A stretch of 64,000 bases of DNA from Phaeosaccion multiseriatum (Eukaryota > Ochrophyta, other classes), in NCBI GenBank assembly GCA_965112735.1, contig OZ218961.1:2170001-2234000 (forward strand), read 5' to 3'. Shown one piece after another: positions 21,201 through 32,066 of this stretch. Positions within the stretch are counted from its first letter, which is position 1; every line of letters begins with the position of its first letter. Position numbers and translations under genes: made by a program. The notes beneath the pieces were generated by a model. That model searched no databases and was not told where the DNA came from. It saw only the letters and a list, made by a program, of their open reading frames with translations.

Positions 21201-22709
21201 ATCCTGTCCAGTTGGCTGCTGTAGTACCGTTGCGTCGGATTTGGTCGAGAAAGTCGAAGCCAGCTTTGTAAGCCAAGACTGTGGTATACGTGCTCCGAAA
21301 GAGGGCATGGCTGGAGGTATCCGCCAGGGCGATGTGGCCGCACCTGGGGCATTGATAGTCCACGAGCACGAGGTAGTGCGGGAAGACCGCTTCCTGTGTC
21401 CAAAGACAAGGTTGACTGTGGATGGCAGTCATGCTCGAGCCACAGCTGGCGCATGTCGAAAGTGCTTCAATCCGCTGTGGGTAGGGCTTGCCGTAAAAGT
21501 AGGCCTGCATCAGCTCCACTATCTCCGAGTTGCCCCCCTGTCGCCCTAACCATGCCACTTGACGTTGGTGCAGCGATATTGCGCCCCCATTTGTTATAGT
21601 CTCCACCATCTCTTGAATATTGCGCGTCGGCCTGTGGTGCGGCGTGTCCGAGTACTCGGGCGCCGCCGCTCTGGGTTCGTCCGAGTGTAACTCCTCCCAA
21701 GCGATGCCATACATGTCGTCGCCCCCCCCCCCCCCAAAGTCTCCTGCCCCATCGTACACGTCTTCACTCCCTACGTCTTGAAAGAAGCCGTCCTCCCCTT
21801 CCCCCCTGTCCCCACAGCCCCCGCCCCCTCCGGAGGTGGGAAGAAGGGCGTCCCGTGACACGAGATGCGCAGCAATCTCGCACTCCCCTTGCTGGCACTC
21901 CATGCCCAGCAGACTCAGACAAGTGCCACAGGCGGGACACAAATTGCGACTGCAGAGCTCGCCACAAAGCGACTGGAAAAGTAAACGACAGCGAGCGACA
22001 GGGGATTCAGGGGGGGGGTGTGGAGGTCAAGTGAGACCAAATCGAAGCGAAAGCGAGCTGTGTCAGACTTTTCGTCAATAGCTCCACTCCCTACCCATCG
22101 TACCTTATGACCCACGCACTCCAAGCCTTCACGCACTGGTTCAGGAAGCTGTGCGCATCGCTCACTCCAGGAGGAAGATACGTCCCACAAGAGGGTGCTC
22201 TCGGGGAGGGGTGAAGAGAGCAGTGAGGAGGCGAGGAACTTGGCGCAACAACTCTCGGCACTGTCGATTCTTACAGCAGGGGCGGTCTCCTGGATGGACA
22301 ATGAGTGCCGGCGACGGAAGGCAGTCTTGTGTGCACCGAGTCCGTGCAGCTCTCCACAGTGCAGATGGCATAACCGGTGCAAACATTCAGAGCTGCTTGG
22401 CAGCACGGAACCATTCCACCCCTCAATGCAGTTACCAGGATGAGGACACATACTGTTGAAGACCTTGCGTTGGCCCTCAAGTGTGATACCAGACAGGGAC
22501 AGCTTCGCTTTCCGCAATGTTTCTAACAATGCCTGAAAGATCAGCCATTCCTCATCAATCGCTCGTTCGGCAAACGTGTACTCGAGGCCTACGGTACTCT
22601 CAACTGCAGCACACTCATCGTACCGTCGCTGGAGTCTATCGCCCGAAGCGCTGAGGTCGTCGAAGAGCCCGAGCATATCTCCAGTACTCTCTGCACTCGC
22701 AACAGGCAT
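15227..22709 (-). CDS. KDZ-like transposase with C-terminal Ulp1/SENP-type protease
   Basis: Eleven exons, all junctions in phase: 22709-22104, 21972-21009, 20447-20145, 20012-19660, 19627-19272, 19009-18733, 17257-17077, 16938-16869, 16777-16661, 16557-15541, 15459-15227; about 1,490 residues. Exon 2 begins with a Cys cluster (SLCGELCSRNLCPACGTC) and has further CxxC pairs. Exon 6 has SSGLFLCFCSHRFPLAQLF and then LWIYDN; exon 7 has RFCLDRFHLPNHVAC; exon 8 has LDTQAAEQNNKEVRKIATQ. This order (CxC cluster, C-H box, YD, DRFHxxH, TQxxEQ) is the KDZ transposase signature as I know it. The C-terminus is a C48-type cysteine protease: WLNDEVINLC, HHWYLVII (His), CYDSKWG (Asp), QKNGYDCGVF (Gln, Cys), all catalytic residues present. 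One-base corrections are needed near 20385 (C run) and between 16470 and 15930 (probably 16125-16160), so this copy is either decayed or affected by homopolymer errors. Confidence 0.78.
17258..18732 (-). other. Long transposase intron with a diverged internal duplication
   Basis: This 1.48-kb intron is far longer than the others in the gene. It contains two related plus-strand segments, 17638-17735 and 17990-18085, sharing AGTCACTGAATCA, a C run, CACCATGGTGGAC and ACAAGGAAAC. Four G/C-type arrays near 17281-17322 (GAGAGCAACG tandem) lie just inside its 3' end. No coding potential recognised. Confidence 0.6.
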
Positions 22710-22892
22710 GGTGACGTGTGTAACTGTCTCTCACCTTGTTTCCCACCCTGAAAGGGCGCTGAAGTCTTAACGTTTGAGGACGTAAGAGCAGCCCAGTAGA
22801 GAGTGGGAAAGACAAGCAGAGGAGGGAAAAGGTCGTGTCATTACCACGCAGTGCGAAGAGGAGATCCCGAGAAGATCCAGTGTGCCCGTGCG

Positions 22893-23060
22893 GCTCGAAT
22901 CCGCGTGTACGCCAGCCTGTCCCCTGCGCTCAGTCGTGGCTCCGACTCGAGACCACCCCTCGTGCTCTCGACACGAATAAGCCTTAGGTCATGTCGCGAC
23001 CACATGCTGCTCTCGACACGAAACCACACTCAAAACACCCTACCTAAATCGGGGGGCCCC
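22893..23060 (-). repeat. Right terminal inverted repeat
   Basis: Reverse complement of 13222-13386 with a few substitutions and a short indel next to the terminal G/C run. Begins GCTCGAATCCGCGTGTACGC and ends ACCTAAATC followed by GGGGGGCCCCC. Confidence 0.9.
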
Positions 23061-23092
23061 CGTTGGATCCCCGTTACGACCGAAATCATTTA

Positions 23093-25606
23093 GAGGCATA
23101 CGGGCTTTATCGATCCCCTGGCGATCATCCGCTGGGCAAACTCACACCCTGTGTTTGTGGGAAGTGTAGCGAAGGGTAAGAACGTAAAGAAACCATGGCC
23201 GAGGGCTGCAAAGTATGTAAGTACCAGTGAGAAAGGCAGGTCCAGAAGGCGCACACTCGCTTGCCCTGGGTGGGGACGGGTTATTTTTTTGTTTTCCGTC
23301 TCGCTCCTGCCTTACCCCTCTCGCCAAGTTGTAAGCACGCGTGGACGAGTGGACGAGGGGAGAGAGAGAGATATCGCAAGGGCCGTCGTCCTAATCGCCG
23401 TGCTGCCTCCTGTCTCTTTCCTTCTCCAACTCCCTTTTTCGCTGTCGGATATCTGTTCTTCGATCGTTGTTCCATCTTCTTTCGGTGGGTCTTTCTCCTC
23501 CCCCCGCACCCGCCCTTCTCCCCCACTCTCAGGGGTGGGGAACCTGCACACTGGTAAGTGCGAAATGGAACGGGGCTTTTCCACTGGAGCGCATGCCGTA
23601 AGATCGAGCACTGGTAGAAGGGGGGTTGCAAAATCTTCTGTTTTGAAGGGGTCTTCTATTGGTAGTTTCCTTCGTCATCTATTTCTGCTCAGCTCAGCAT
23701 GCTGCGCTTGTGGGAGAAGACGAAGGAGGAGTGGGGACGCATCTCTAGACGAGAAAACACCTAACGAATGGCTGACATGAGTTCCCCTCTTGCCCCCGTC
23801 GTTTACCGTGCCGTGCTCCTTTGTGCCTGCTCCGTGCGTCCCCTCTGCTACACCACGACAGCCGCGGGTGAGCCTGACCTCCAGGACAGCTTCAGCAAGT
23901 ACGGAAGGATCTCCAAGATCTGGATCGCCCGCAAGCCGCCAGGTAGCCGCCCCGGTCACCGGTCCACTGTCGCCCCACAGTCCCTTCTTCCCATGTGCCA
24001 CTACCACCACCACCAGTCGTCGTATCTTCTCCATCTCCACCTCGACCCACCGCGTCGTCATCACCATCACCGGCGCTGACGCCCGCACGTCACCCCACCA
24101 TACTCAGCGATGAAGTGACTGGTGGCGGTCAGAGGAGGGGATAGATAGAAGGGGATGGGCGGCAGCTCTCTCTCCGACGTCTCCCTTCCCCCTCCCCCCC
24201 TGCGGCCTGTGGTCTTTGTGGTCTGCACTTCACTGCCTTCTCCACCACCTCCCTACCTTCGCCACCATCATAGCACCAACGCCGCCAGTGACAAGCGTCA
24301 CTCCGTCTCCATCCGCATCGACTTCGACTTTCTGTTTCGACAGCATCGACTTTGTTGACTGCCCCCCCCTTCCCTCCGTCTGCCATCGGCCTCGACCCAC
24401 GCGCTTTCTCACATGGCATACACGCACACGACGCACACGCACACCCCGCTTGGGCTACTGCTACTGCTACCACTGCCACTGCTATCCTCACACTCACCTT
24501 GTCCACACCACACACATACACACACACACGCATGCATGCACGCACACATGAAGGCTTTGCGTTCATCACTTTCGAAGACCCAAAGGACGCGGAGGATGCG
24601 TGCAGAGGAGAGAACAAGAGGGAGCTGCTGGGCAGGATCATTCGTGTTGAGGTTTCCACCACCAGGTCAGTGCGTGTGTGCGTGTGTGCGTGCGTGCGTG
24701 GGTGGGTGAGCGTGTCCTGAGATTTGCTTTCGTAGTGCTGTGGCCTCCTGCTGCTGGTGGTGTTGGTAGTGCTGCTGCTGCTGCTGGTGTATCACCAACT
24801 GCTCGTGTTGGTAGTGCTGCAGGTGCACGGGGTCGGGGGTGGGAGTGCAGATAGAGAAGGTGTGCCCTCTGTTTGGCCGATTTTCGGGAGTCATGTCTGG
24901 CATGCATGGGTCCACACGCACACAGACAAACACACACTCTCTCTCTTATCCCCTCTCTCTCTCTCCCTCTCTCCCTCTCTCCCTCTCTCCCTCTCTCCCT
25001 CCCTCCCAATGCCTGCTCAGGGGCGGCGGCGGTGAAGGTGGCCGCGGCGGCTACGGCGGCTACGGCGGAGGAGGAGGGGGCTACGGAGGGGGCTATGGCG
25101 GCGGTGGCAGGGGGTACGGGGACGGAGGGAGAGGGGGTCGCAGCAGGAGCAGGAGCAGGGAGAGGGGAAGGAGGGGCAACAGCAGGGACAGGGGCGGCGG
25201 GCGCAGCAGGAGCCGAAGCCTCCCCAAGAGGGACCGTCGAAGGGACGAAGAGGGCGGCAGCGAGAGAAGGAGGGAGAGGAGGGATGGCAGCCGCGACCGA
25301 GACGGTGGTCGCGACGGTGGGCGGGACAGTGCTCGTGACAGCAATGGTCATGGTCGTGACCACAACAATGGTCGACAGGACAACAACGGTCGCTCGGACA
25401 GGCGTGATGGGGGGGGAGGAGGGAGGACGGACAGCAGGGAGAGGCGGAGGGGCCGCGACCGCAGCAGTCGACATGATGACGACGACGAGGGGGGGGACAG
25501 GGGAGGTAGCCCGGGGGGTGGGGACAGAGGGAGGGATAGCAGGAGGGAGAGGGGGGGAAGTAACGACCGCAGGGATCCCTCCCCGCAGGAGGCAGGCACT
25601 GAATGA
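23093..25606 (+). CDS. SR-type splicing factor: RRM, RGG and RS domains
   Basis: Four exons recognised: about 23093-23175, 23862-23942, 24554-24665 and 25021-25606, with GT-AG introns in phase. Exon 1 ends with VFVGSVAKG, the RNP2 strand of an RRM. Exons 2-3 give EPDLQDSFSKYGRISKIWIA and GFAFITFEDPKDAEDACRG (RNP1), completing one RRM of SRSF3/SRSF7 or plant RS/RSZ type. Exon 4 encodes a Gly/Tyr/Arg RGG region, then RSRSRSRERGRR and a long Arg/Ser/Asp-rich tail to the TGA. Such proteins bind exonic enhancers and recruit the spliceosome in the nucleus. The start codon is unresolved: upstream of RNP2 the frame runs back only to a TAG at 23090-23092 with no ATG, and the transposon ends at 23060. 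Either a 5' exon lies beyond the transposon (TTTAG at 23088-23092 could be an acceptor) or the insertion removed the true start. The last intron carries the dispersed motif at 24789-24804. Confidence 0.8.
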
Positions 25607-26668
25607 CGACAAGGTGTAGACGATGCGAGATGAAAGACGGAAGGCTAGACTCGACTCGACGGGACAACGAGAGGATTGGTCATGGGGAGAGGAGGAGAGG
25701 AGAGGAGAGGGAGAGGGAGAGGCTTTCGGAACGGGAAGAAGCTTGTTTTGACTGGAGGGTGCGGTGGGAAGGGGGGGGTGGGGAAGGAGTCCAAAAGGGG
25801 TGCAAGCCCTCCCCTGTGATACAAACTGCAGGAGGAACGGGACGGGAGAGGAGGAGGAGGAGGAGGAGGAGGAGGAGGAGGAGGAGGAGGAGGAGGAGGA
25901 GCAGCAGGAGCATTAGGAGCATTAGGAGTAGGAGGAGCATGGCGGGGTGGGCCGGGAAGGACTCCGTGTATCGCATATGGCGAGGGAATAGGGCGTAGGG
26001 GTTGGCCGACGCACTACGTAAGAATACGTAAGAGGGCAGAGGGCATAGGGGTTGGCCGTTTCACTGCAGAAGACAGAGGGAGCACAGCAGCTGTCCCTCG
26101 TGTGGTCATGCGGCTTGTACGTATACTGCACTGGAGGAGGGGTGGGCGGAGGACGGGGGGCGGGGCATCGGCACGTAGCAATGTGTGCGTGCGTGCGTGC
26201 GTGCGTGCGTGTGTGCGTGCGTGCGTGCTTCTCCCCTGTCTCTCTCGACGGTGTAAGATGGTGCGGGTGCTTGGCGTGTGTGCGGTCAGCTCCGAGTAGT
26301 TGGGGGCTTTGGGAGAATGGTGAATGGTGAGGGTGCTGCTGGTCCTTAGGATGGCAGTTCATGGTACGACCCCATACGGGCAACCGAGCCAACAGAAGGA
26401 GTCAGGAGGATCTGGAGGATCTGGAGGATCTGAGGAGTGGGGGGGGCGCGTGATCGATCGATCTGTTTGGCTTGTCCTACTTCTACTACTGTCTGTACCA
26501 CACAATACCTTGCTTAGGAGGCACGCGGAGTGGTCTTGTACGCAAACCGAATCGAAAGGGGCAAGGGATTGTTGCCCCAATAAAAAAAGGGCAATAAAAA
26601 AGGGGCCATGGGTAGAAAAAAAGGGATTGGAGCTTTTCCATTTTTAGTACGAAGTAAGTAAAATAAAC
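25607..26668. other. Intergenic stretch with microsatellites
   Basis: No gene recognised. Contents: a (GGA)n array at 25849-25902, (GTGC/GCGT)n at 26182-26228, and two AATAAA-like sites near 26577 and 26592 that could serve as poly(A) signals for a plus-strand transcript. Confidence 0.5.
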
Positions 26669-27702
26669 CTAACCCCCGTCTTCGTATTCATTCTCGTCCA
26701 CATAGTCTTCCTCACTCTCATCAGATGAGTCGACGTCGTGTTGAAAAGTCACCTCGAGCCCCTCGGGTACATCTGCAGGCAGCGGGTAGTCCTCGCTCAC
26801 CTTCAGCTTCCTCAGACCGGCAGGCAGGCTCTCCAAGGGGCACGTGTACCGCTGTCCTAGCTCCAGGGCGCGGAGGGAAGCAGGGAGGTCGAGGGGAAGG
26901 TTGAATGAGCTGAGAGCCCCAAACTTGACCACCTCTATGCCGTTGGGCAGGAGGAGTGGATGATTGAAGGCGCACTGGTCGCGGAAGGTGACCTTCTTCA
27001 CCGAGGCGGGCAGAGTGACGTGTGTGGCGAACATTTTGCCGAACTTCACCTCCTCCAGCGAGGTCGGCAACACCACGCTCTGATTGAAACACACTCCGAA
27101 GGTAATCTTCTTGAGCGAGGAGGGCAACACAATGGGCTTGTCGAAGGTAGAGAACACGCCAAAGTCAAGCTCTTCCAGCGAGCTCGGGAGAGTCACGTCG
27201 CCCCTATTGAAGCTCCAGCCAAGGGTGATCTTCTTGAGCGACTCAGGGAAGACGATGGGATGGTTGAAGACTGAGAACTCTCCGAAGTCCACCTCCTCCA
27301 GCGACGCAGGCAATAGCACTGCAGGCTGGTCGAACTTTGAGTTCATGTGAAAGGTGAGCTTCTTCAGCGAGGGTGGTAGCACGAGGTGGTTGTTGAAGCG
27401 CCGGCCGAATGTCACTTCCTCCACTGTATTGGGCAGCACCACGCCAGGCTGGTCGAAAGAGTAGGAGAAGAGCACACGCTTGACTGTTGCCGGTAGAAGC
27501 GCCAGAGCCTTCGTAACTAGGGCTTTGTCTGCAGCAGTCAGCGTGGCGTCTTCCCGCCTGAGACCCAGGTACACAGTAGTGACGCGAAGCGAGCGTCTCT
27601 TGTCACTCGATCGAGGCTCTTTGCGCAACCTCTTCTTCGCCTCTTGCTCCCGAATCCTCCCTGACCTTCGCAACCCCCCCCCCTGGATGACGCGCCTGCT
27701 GT

Positions 27703-27733
<31 letters not shown>

Positions 27734-27932
27734 CCAGCATGCTCAGCATACGCTGTGCGACACCTTTGGGCACGCGGGCGTTGATGACCACAGCGCGGGA
27801 GGTGGCCTCGTCGAGCTCCTTGCACACTCCCCACAGGGCTTTGTCCCTCAGAAGGCAGGCCACCGTTCTCAAAGCCGCTGGCCCAGCGCTGCACCCAGAA
27901 GCATCACCAGCAGGGCAATCTGGTGCAGGCAT
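26669..27932 (-). CDS. FNIP-repeat protein (one homopolymer frame slip)
   Basis: ATG at 27930-27932; end at 26669. The N-terminal part encodes a short helical region (KALWGVCKELDEATSRAVVI) and a polyglutamine run, then reaches a run of ten G (minus strand, 27674-27683). Removing one G joins it to the long downstream frame, which has no ATG of its own. From residue ~115 on it is a chain of ~22-residue units of the form LPxSLxxhxFGxxFNxP: SLKKLTFHMNSKFDQPAVLL, SLEEVDFGEFSVFNHPIVF, SLEELDFGVFSTFDKPIVL and about six more. These are FNIP repeats, an LRR-like solenoid known from Dictyostelium and giant viruses. The tail is acidic (SSDESEEDYVDENEYEDGG). The function is probably protein binding; the partner is unknown. 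The slip may be an assembly error. Confidence 0.78.
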
Positions 27933-30329
27933 TGCCTTGCAAGCTCCAGGGGCAGAGCTAAATCATCTTCTTCCCCGGTTCTCTGTTTTCCGGTTTTAAG
28001 TGCCATCCATGGTTGTCTAAAAGTAACACCTCACCGCCCCGAGGAACCATCTCACCCAAGTGTGCATGGTGAAAGAGTTGGAATCCGGTTCAGCCTCACC
28101 TGTGATCCAGTGGCTGCTCGCTTGACGTACGCACGAGCACACGAGTCCCTCGACATGGCCAGTTGGGAAGGCCATGAAAGGGTTGGCCATGTGGTCAGGG
28201 TGTCGGGGAGGAGGCCTGCTGGAGTGAGGACGAGGAAGGAAGGTGCGATCCTCCACCCTACTCCTCGCAAAGTGGACTTTGTTCGACCATGTGGTTCTTC
28301 TTCCACCCCGAGTGGAGCAAAGACCCCACGTAGAGTGAGAGGTGCGTGTGGAGACAGAGCTGGGTTGGGTAGGTGCGTGTGGAGACAGAGCTGGGTTGGG
28401 TTTCTCTCTCTTTCTCTATAAACTATAAACCTAGTCTGAAAAGAGATAGACTGCACCTCTTCGAACACCCCCTCCTACATGCCAAAAGCTGAACAACTCG
28501 TCATTCCACCCGCCCTTCCTTAGCAGAGCAGAAGCAGAGCAGCACTCCAGCGATGAAAGAGCTTGTGCAGTGCAGGGCATGCGCGCTGCTCAACATTCCA
28601 GCAAGGTCGAGCTCGACATTGAATCGATCTCGCTACATCATGACCTCCTCTGGCTGAGACATCACGCCTTGGGAAGCCCCTCCTTCCCATTCTCCTGCCG
28701 TGTAGAGGTACAATCAAAAGACAAATGCCCACGAGCGCCAACCCGGAAACCACAGCACCGTCAGGGTCAGGCTGGTCCACATTCATATGAAAAGGAAGAA
28801 GCAAGAAGCGCCTGCGCAAAGTCTGCTCCTTCCTCCACCACCGCGGATGGCCTTGATCTCGATATTCACCGAAGTCGGCCAGGGATTCGCTCTTTTCCGG
28901 TTCCGACCTGCTCGACAGCGGGCGACCACTTCTGGCAGAATCGAATCTGACGCAGGAAAAAAACACAAAACAAGCGCTTGATCCGAATTGGGGAGCATCC
29001 TCCTGAGACGGACGGACACACACGCATCCCACACCTTTGGCGAGCCGAGCCGCCTCTCCTCCACTCCCCGACCTGCCAGTCTAAAGGAGACCACCCGATA
29101 TCCCTGTCGTTACGTGTCGTTACGTATATGCTCCAGCGCGCACACGAACGCTTTTTTAAGAAGGCCCATGCCGTACATACCGCATACCGCATACCGGTAG
29201 CACATGTCCTCACCAAGACACTAGGCCCACGTAGGAGTCCACATCCATTGGGGAAGACGAGAGGTCGACTCTCGGCCGCCCACGAGTGCCAACTCAACTG
29301 CCCGATGCTTGACACGAGTGCCAACTCAACTGCCCGATGCTTGACGTCGTGAGCGTGAATGTGCAGCCCTCTGCATCATCGGCCGTCGCCCTCTGTGAAC
29401 CCCCACTCGGCCCAATGATTGACGACGAGCGGGAGGGATGGCAGTGCGTGGATGCGTACCCGAGGCTGCTGTAGACCACACACACACACACAGTCCTCTT
29501 CGCATCGCCCCTCCATCACAGCCCCAGTCCCTGCGAGAGGAGGAGTGAAGACTTGGGAGCAGACTCGAGCAGAGAAGGAAACTCGCTCCTGCATCCAAAG
29601 CCCACCACAGATGCCAACGACTACGACCCAAGAGCATGAAAGCTTCGAGCGCGAGGGCCGAGGGCTGAGTCGATTCACATTGGGTGGCGCAGCACCTGTC
29701 CAACATCGGCGTCGTCGTCGAAAAAGCGCCCTCAACCAGCGACCCCCTTCCCTCTCCGCTCCCCTCCTGGGGTCGGCGATAGGTGACACACCAGCTGAAG
29801 ACACCAAACTGAGTTTGGCGGGTATCCAGCCGTTAGTTGGGCAGGGTAGTCGCATGGGGCACTCGCTCATTAGTTGTGAGCCGCACCCAGCAGGCCCCCC
29901 TCCCTCGGAGAATCGCAGCGCGGCTGCCCCGATCCTCCAGCGATGGCAGTACACGGCACACGGGCTGCCCAACCCATATACCCGTACAGCTCCTCAGTCG
30001 CCACCTTCACTGCGCTTTCGGTACCTCTGTGCCCCCCTGAAACCGTTCGATTGACTGAGGGACTGACTCAAACCCGACCGTGACCACGGACGGACCTCTC
30101 TCCCACAGTCGACAGTTGAGAAGAAGTCATCATGTGCCTCCTCGCCCTGTCTCTGGTCCTCAGCAGACTCGGCCGTCGTCGCTCCTGCCCCGGCTCTCTG
30201 CGGCATTTCACAGCCTCAAACCCCACCCTCCCTCCCTACCCCTGCTGACAGATCGCCCAGTGTGATAGATGTGCTCAGCTGCCCGCTGCTTCCAAGCAAC
30301 CAACTAACCACAGAACAAACCAAAACCCA
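27933..30329. other. 2.4-kb stretch without recognised gene
   Basis: Several open frames of 100-200 codons occur on both strands but none has a domain, splice context or convincing composition. Two perfect tandem duplications are visible: GGTGCGTGTGGAGACAGAGC(...) repeated with a ~30-bp period at 28341-28400, and a ~33-bp unit containing GAGTGCCAACTCAACTGCCC at 29282-29345. Confidence 0.5.
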
Positions 30330-31596
30330 TCAGCCGTGCTCCACTCCGTTCGCCGCAGCGGCACTTGCTTCCTCTCCCCCCCCTTCTCCTTGCTGCCCAT
30401 ATGACTGCTTGCCATTGCCCTGTGCCTCCACGTCGTCGCCATCTATCACACCCCCTCCTCCTTCGCCTCTGCCGTCCTCCTTACCCCTCCCGGCAGCTTG
30501 GGCCTGGGCCGTAGCCTCGCTGGCCCCACCGTTGGCTTGGCCATTGCCATGGGCCTGCCCCAGGGCCTCTCCAGCTCCGGCGACCAGGTGCTCTCTGCAG
30601 AGGATTAGGGTCAGGGTGAGGGTCAAGGTCAAGGCCGAGGTACAGTGGGGGGTGGGAGGAGGAGGAGGAATACTCAGAGAGGGAAATCATGGGCCGGAAA
30701 CGAAACCAGCCTTGCGTACGCACGCCAGATGGTGGGATGAGTGCCCGAGCGAATGAGCACAACCATACACACATACACCGAGAGAGATATATACGCACAC
30801 ATATATCTACAGAGAGAGACAGAGATACACACACACACATATCTACAGAGACGCGCACACACACATCAAGCGAGGGATACGCGCGCACACACACTGACAC
30901 ACACCTGTACTGATCGATCATTTCAATCTGATCGAGCTCCTGATCGTCAAATTCAAGCTCGTCTCTGATGTCACCGCTGAAGTTGAACAGCTCGTCAATG
31001 TCTCCACCCTGACCCAAGCAGCGTAGTGCAGGGTGGAAGGAGAGAGAAGGAAGAAGAAAAAAAGGTAAACGTAAGAGCGGCAGAGGCGGGGCAAGAGGTG
31101 GCAGTACAGTGATGTACGGGGCGAGGGTTCCTTCCTTTCTTCCTTCCTCCCGTCCTTTCCTGGTCCCCCCCCCCCCCCCCCTCCTGCTGTTGCAAACTCC
31201 CCCCCCTCTCTCCCTCACCTGCATCTCTAGCGCCTTCTTGAAGGCCATCTCCTCCTCGTCCAGCACATGATTCACTGCAGGGGTCGAGCAGGAGTGGCAG
31301 CGCAGCAGTGGCGGAGAGAGGTTAAGACGGGATGAAGCCGAGAGCAGCTGAATTAGATTAGACGTGGCTGAGCCCTCCTCTTTTTTCAGTCCTTTTGCCT
31401 CCGTCAGTCCCCTTCCCTTCATTTCCTCTCTCTCTTTCTCGTTCCCTCTCTCTCTCCCTCTCTTACCCGCCGTGTAGTGCTGCTTGGACTTGCAGCAGTA
31501 GCGCCGAAGAAGTGCGCCAATGCCCACGAGCACCAGCCCGGTGAGCACCGTGAAGACGATGAGCAGCAGGGGCGAGACGCCGGAGGAAGAACTCAT
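30330..31596 (-). CDS. Small single-pass membrane protein, unknown family
   Basis: Four exons with in-phase GT-AG junctions: 31596-31467, 31274-31219, 31008-30905, 30594-30330; 184 residues. The N-terminus MSSSSGVS precedes one hydrophobic helix (LLLIVFTVLTGLVLVGIGAL) and a basic stop (RRYCCKSKQ), so the protein is probably type I/III with the C-terminus in the cytosol; the CC pair is a possible palmitoylation site. The cytosolic part holds a conserved-looking acidic segment (DELEFDDQELDQIEMIDQY) and a Gly/Ala/Gln-rich tail. The good splicing frame and the composition shift from exon to intron argue that the gene is real. I recognise no family. Confidence 0.6.
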
Positions 31597-32066
31597 CTGT
31601 GGGTTGGGCCGATCGATCGGCGGGACCTAAGCTCTGGCAGCTCTTATTGAAGACTTGAGCAAGACGCGTCTTCTCTAACCAACGAGTACCGTGCTTTATC
31701 AGTGGGCAATTGGGGTGGTGTGGGATATCCCACCTCCCTACTCAGCGATCAACATACGTAAGGGTACGTACGGATGGGGTGAATCCTCTCTCTGCCCCAT
31801 GCTTAACAGCGCCTTGCTCTCCTCAGGGGCTTGTGCGTCCTGTAGCGTCTTCTCCCTGACTGCTGCTGTCGCTGTGTGCTCCTGTTAAGCAGCAGGTAGC
31901 GCCCAAAGAGCTTTAATCGGCAGCAGGAAGCGGGAAAGGGCAGCCGAGCGTATTTACATTTGTCCTCACATGCTCAAGGTGTCAGTAGTAGTCTCCGCCC
32001 CTTAGGCCCGTGGCTGCTTTGCCCAAGGCGCCGAACTTGATAGCGGCAGGTCTACCGGAGGGAGCA
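31597..32066. other. Intergenic region between divergent genes
   Basis: Separates the minus-strand membrane protein from the plus-strand E1 gene and should hold both promoters. No TATA box or other element stands out. Confidence 0.4.

Larger units (their letters stand above)
13222..23060. mobile_element. 9.8-kb KDZ-like DNA transposon with long TIRs
   Basis: Bounded by inverted repeats at 13222-13386 and 22893-23060 that match over about 165 bp with few differences. Inside are a minus-strand gene (22709-15227) for a KDZ-type transposase fused to a Ulp1 protease, and a plus-strand gene (13586-15219); the two end nearly back to back. The dispersed CAGTTGGTGATACAG motif that fills the surrounding host sequence is absent, which supports the element being a separate arrival. 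I could not identify a target-site duplication: the flanks ATATCATGAG (left) and GTTGGATCCC (right) do not match, possibly because the G/C-run termini are uncertain by a few bases. The KDZ (Kyakuja-Dileera-Zisupton) assignment rests on motifs, not on a search. Confidence 0.85.

Noticed and set aside
29376-29972. 198-codon minus-strand frame in the gene-poor stretch
   Set aside because: No domain, no splice context, composition unlike neighbouring exons; kept only as part of the unannotated stretch.
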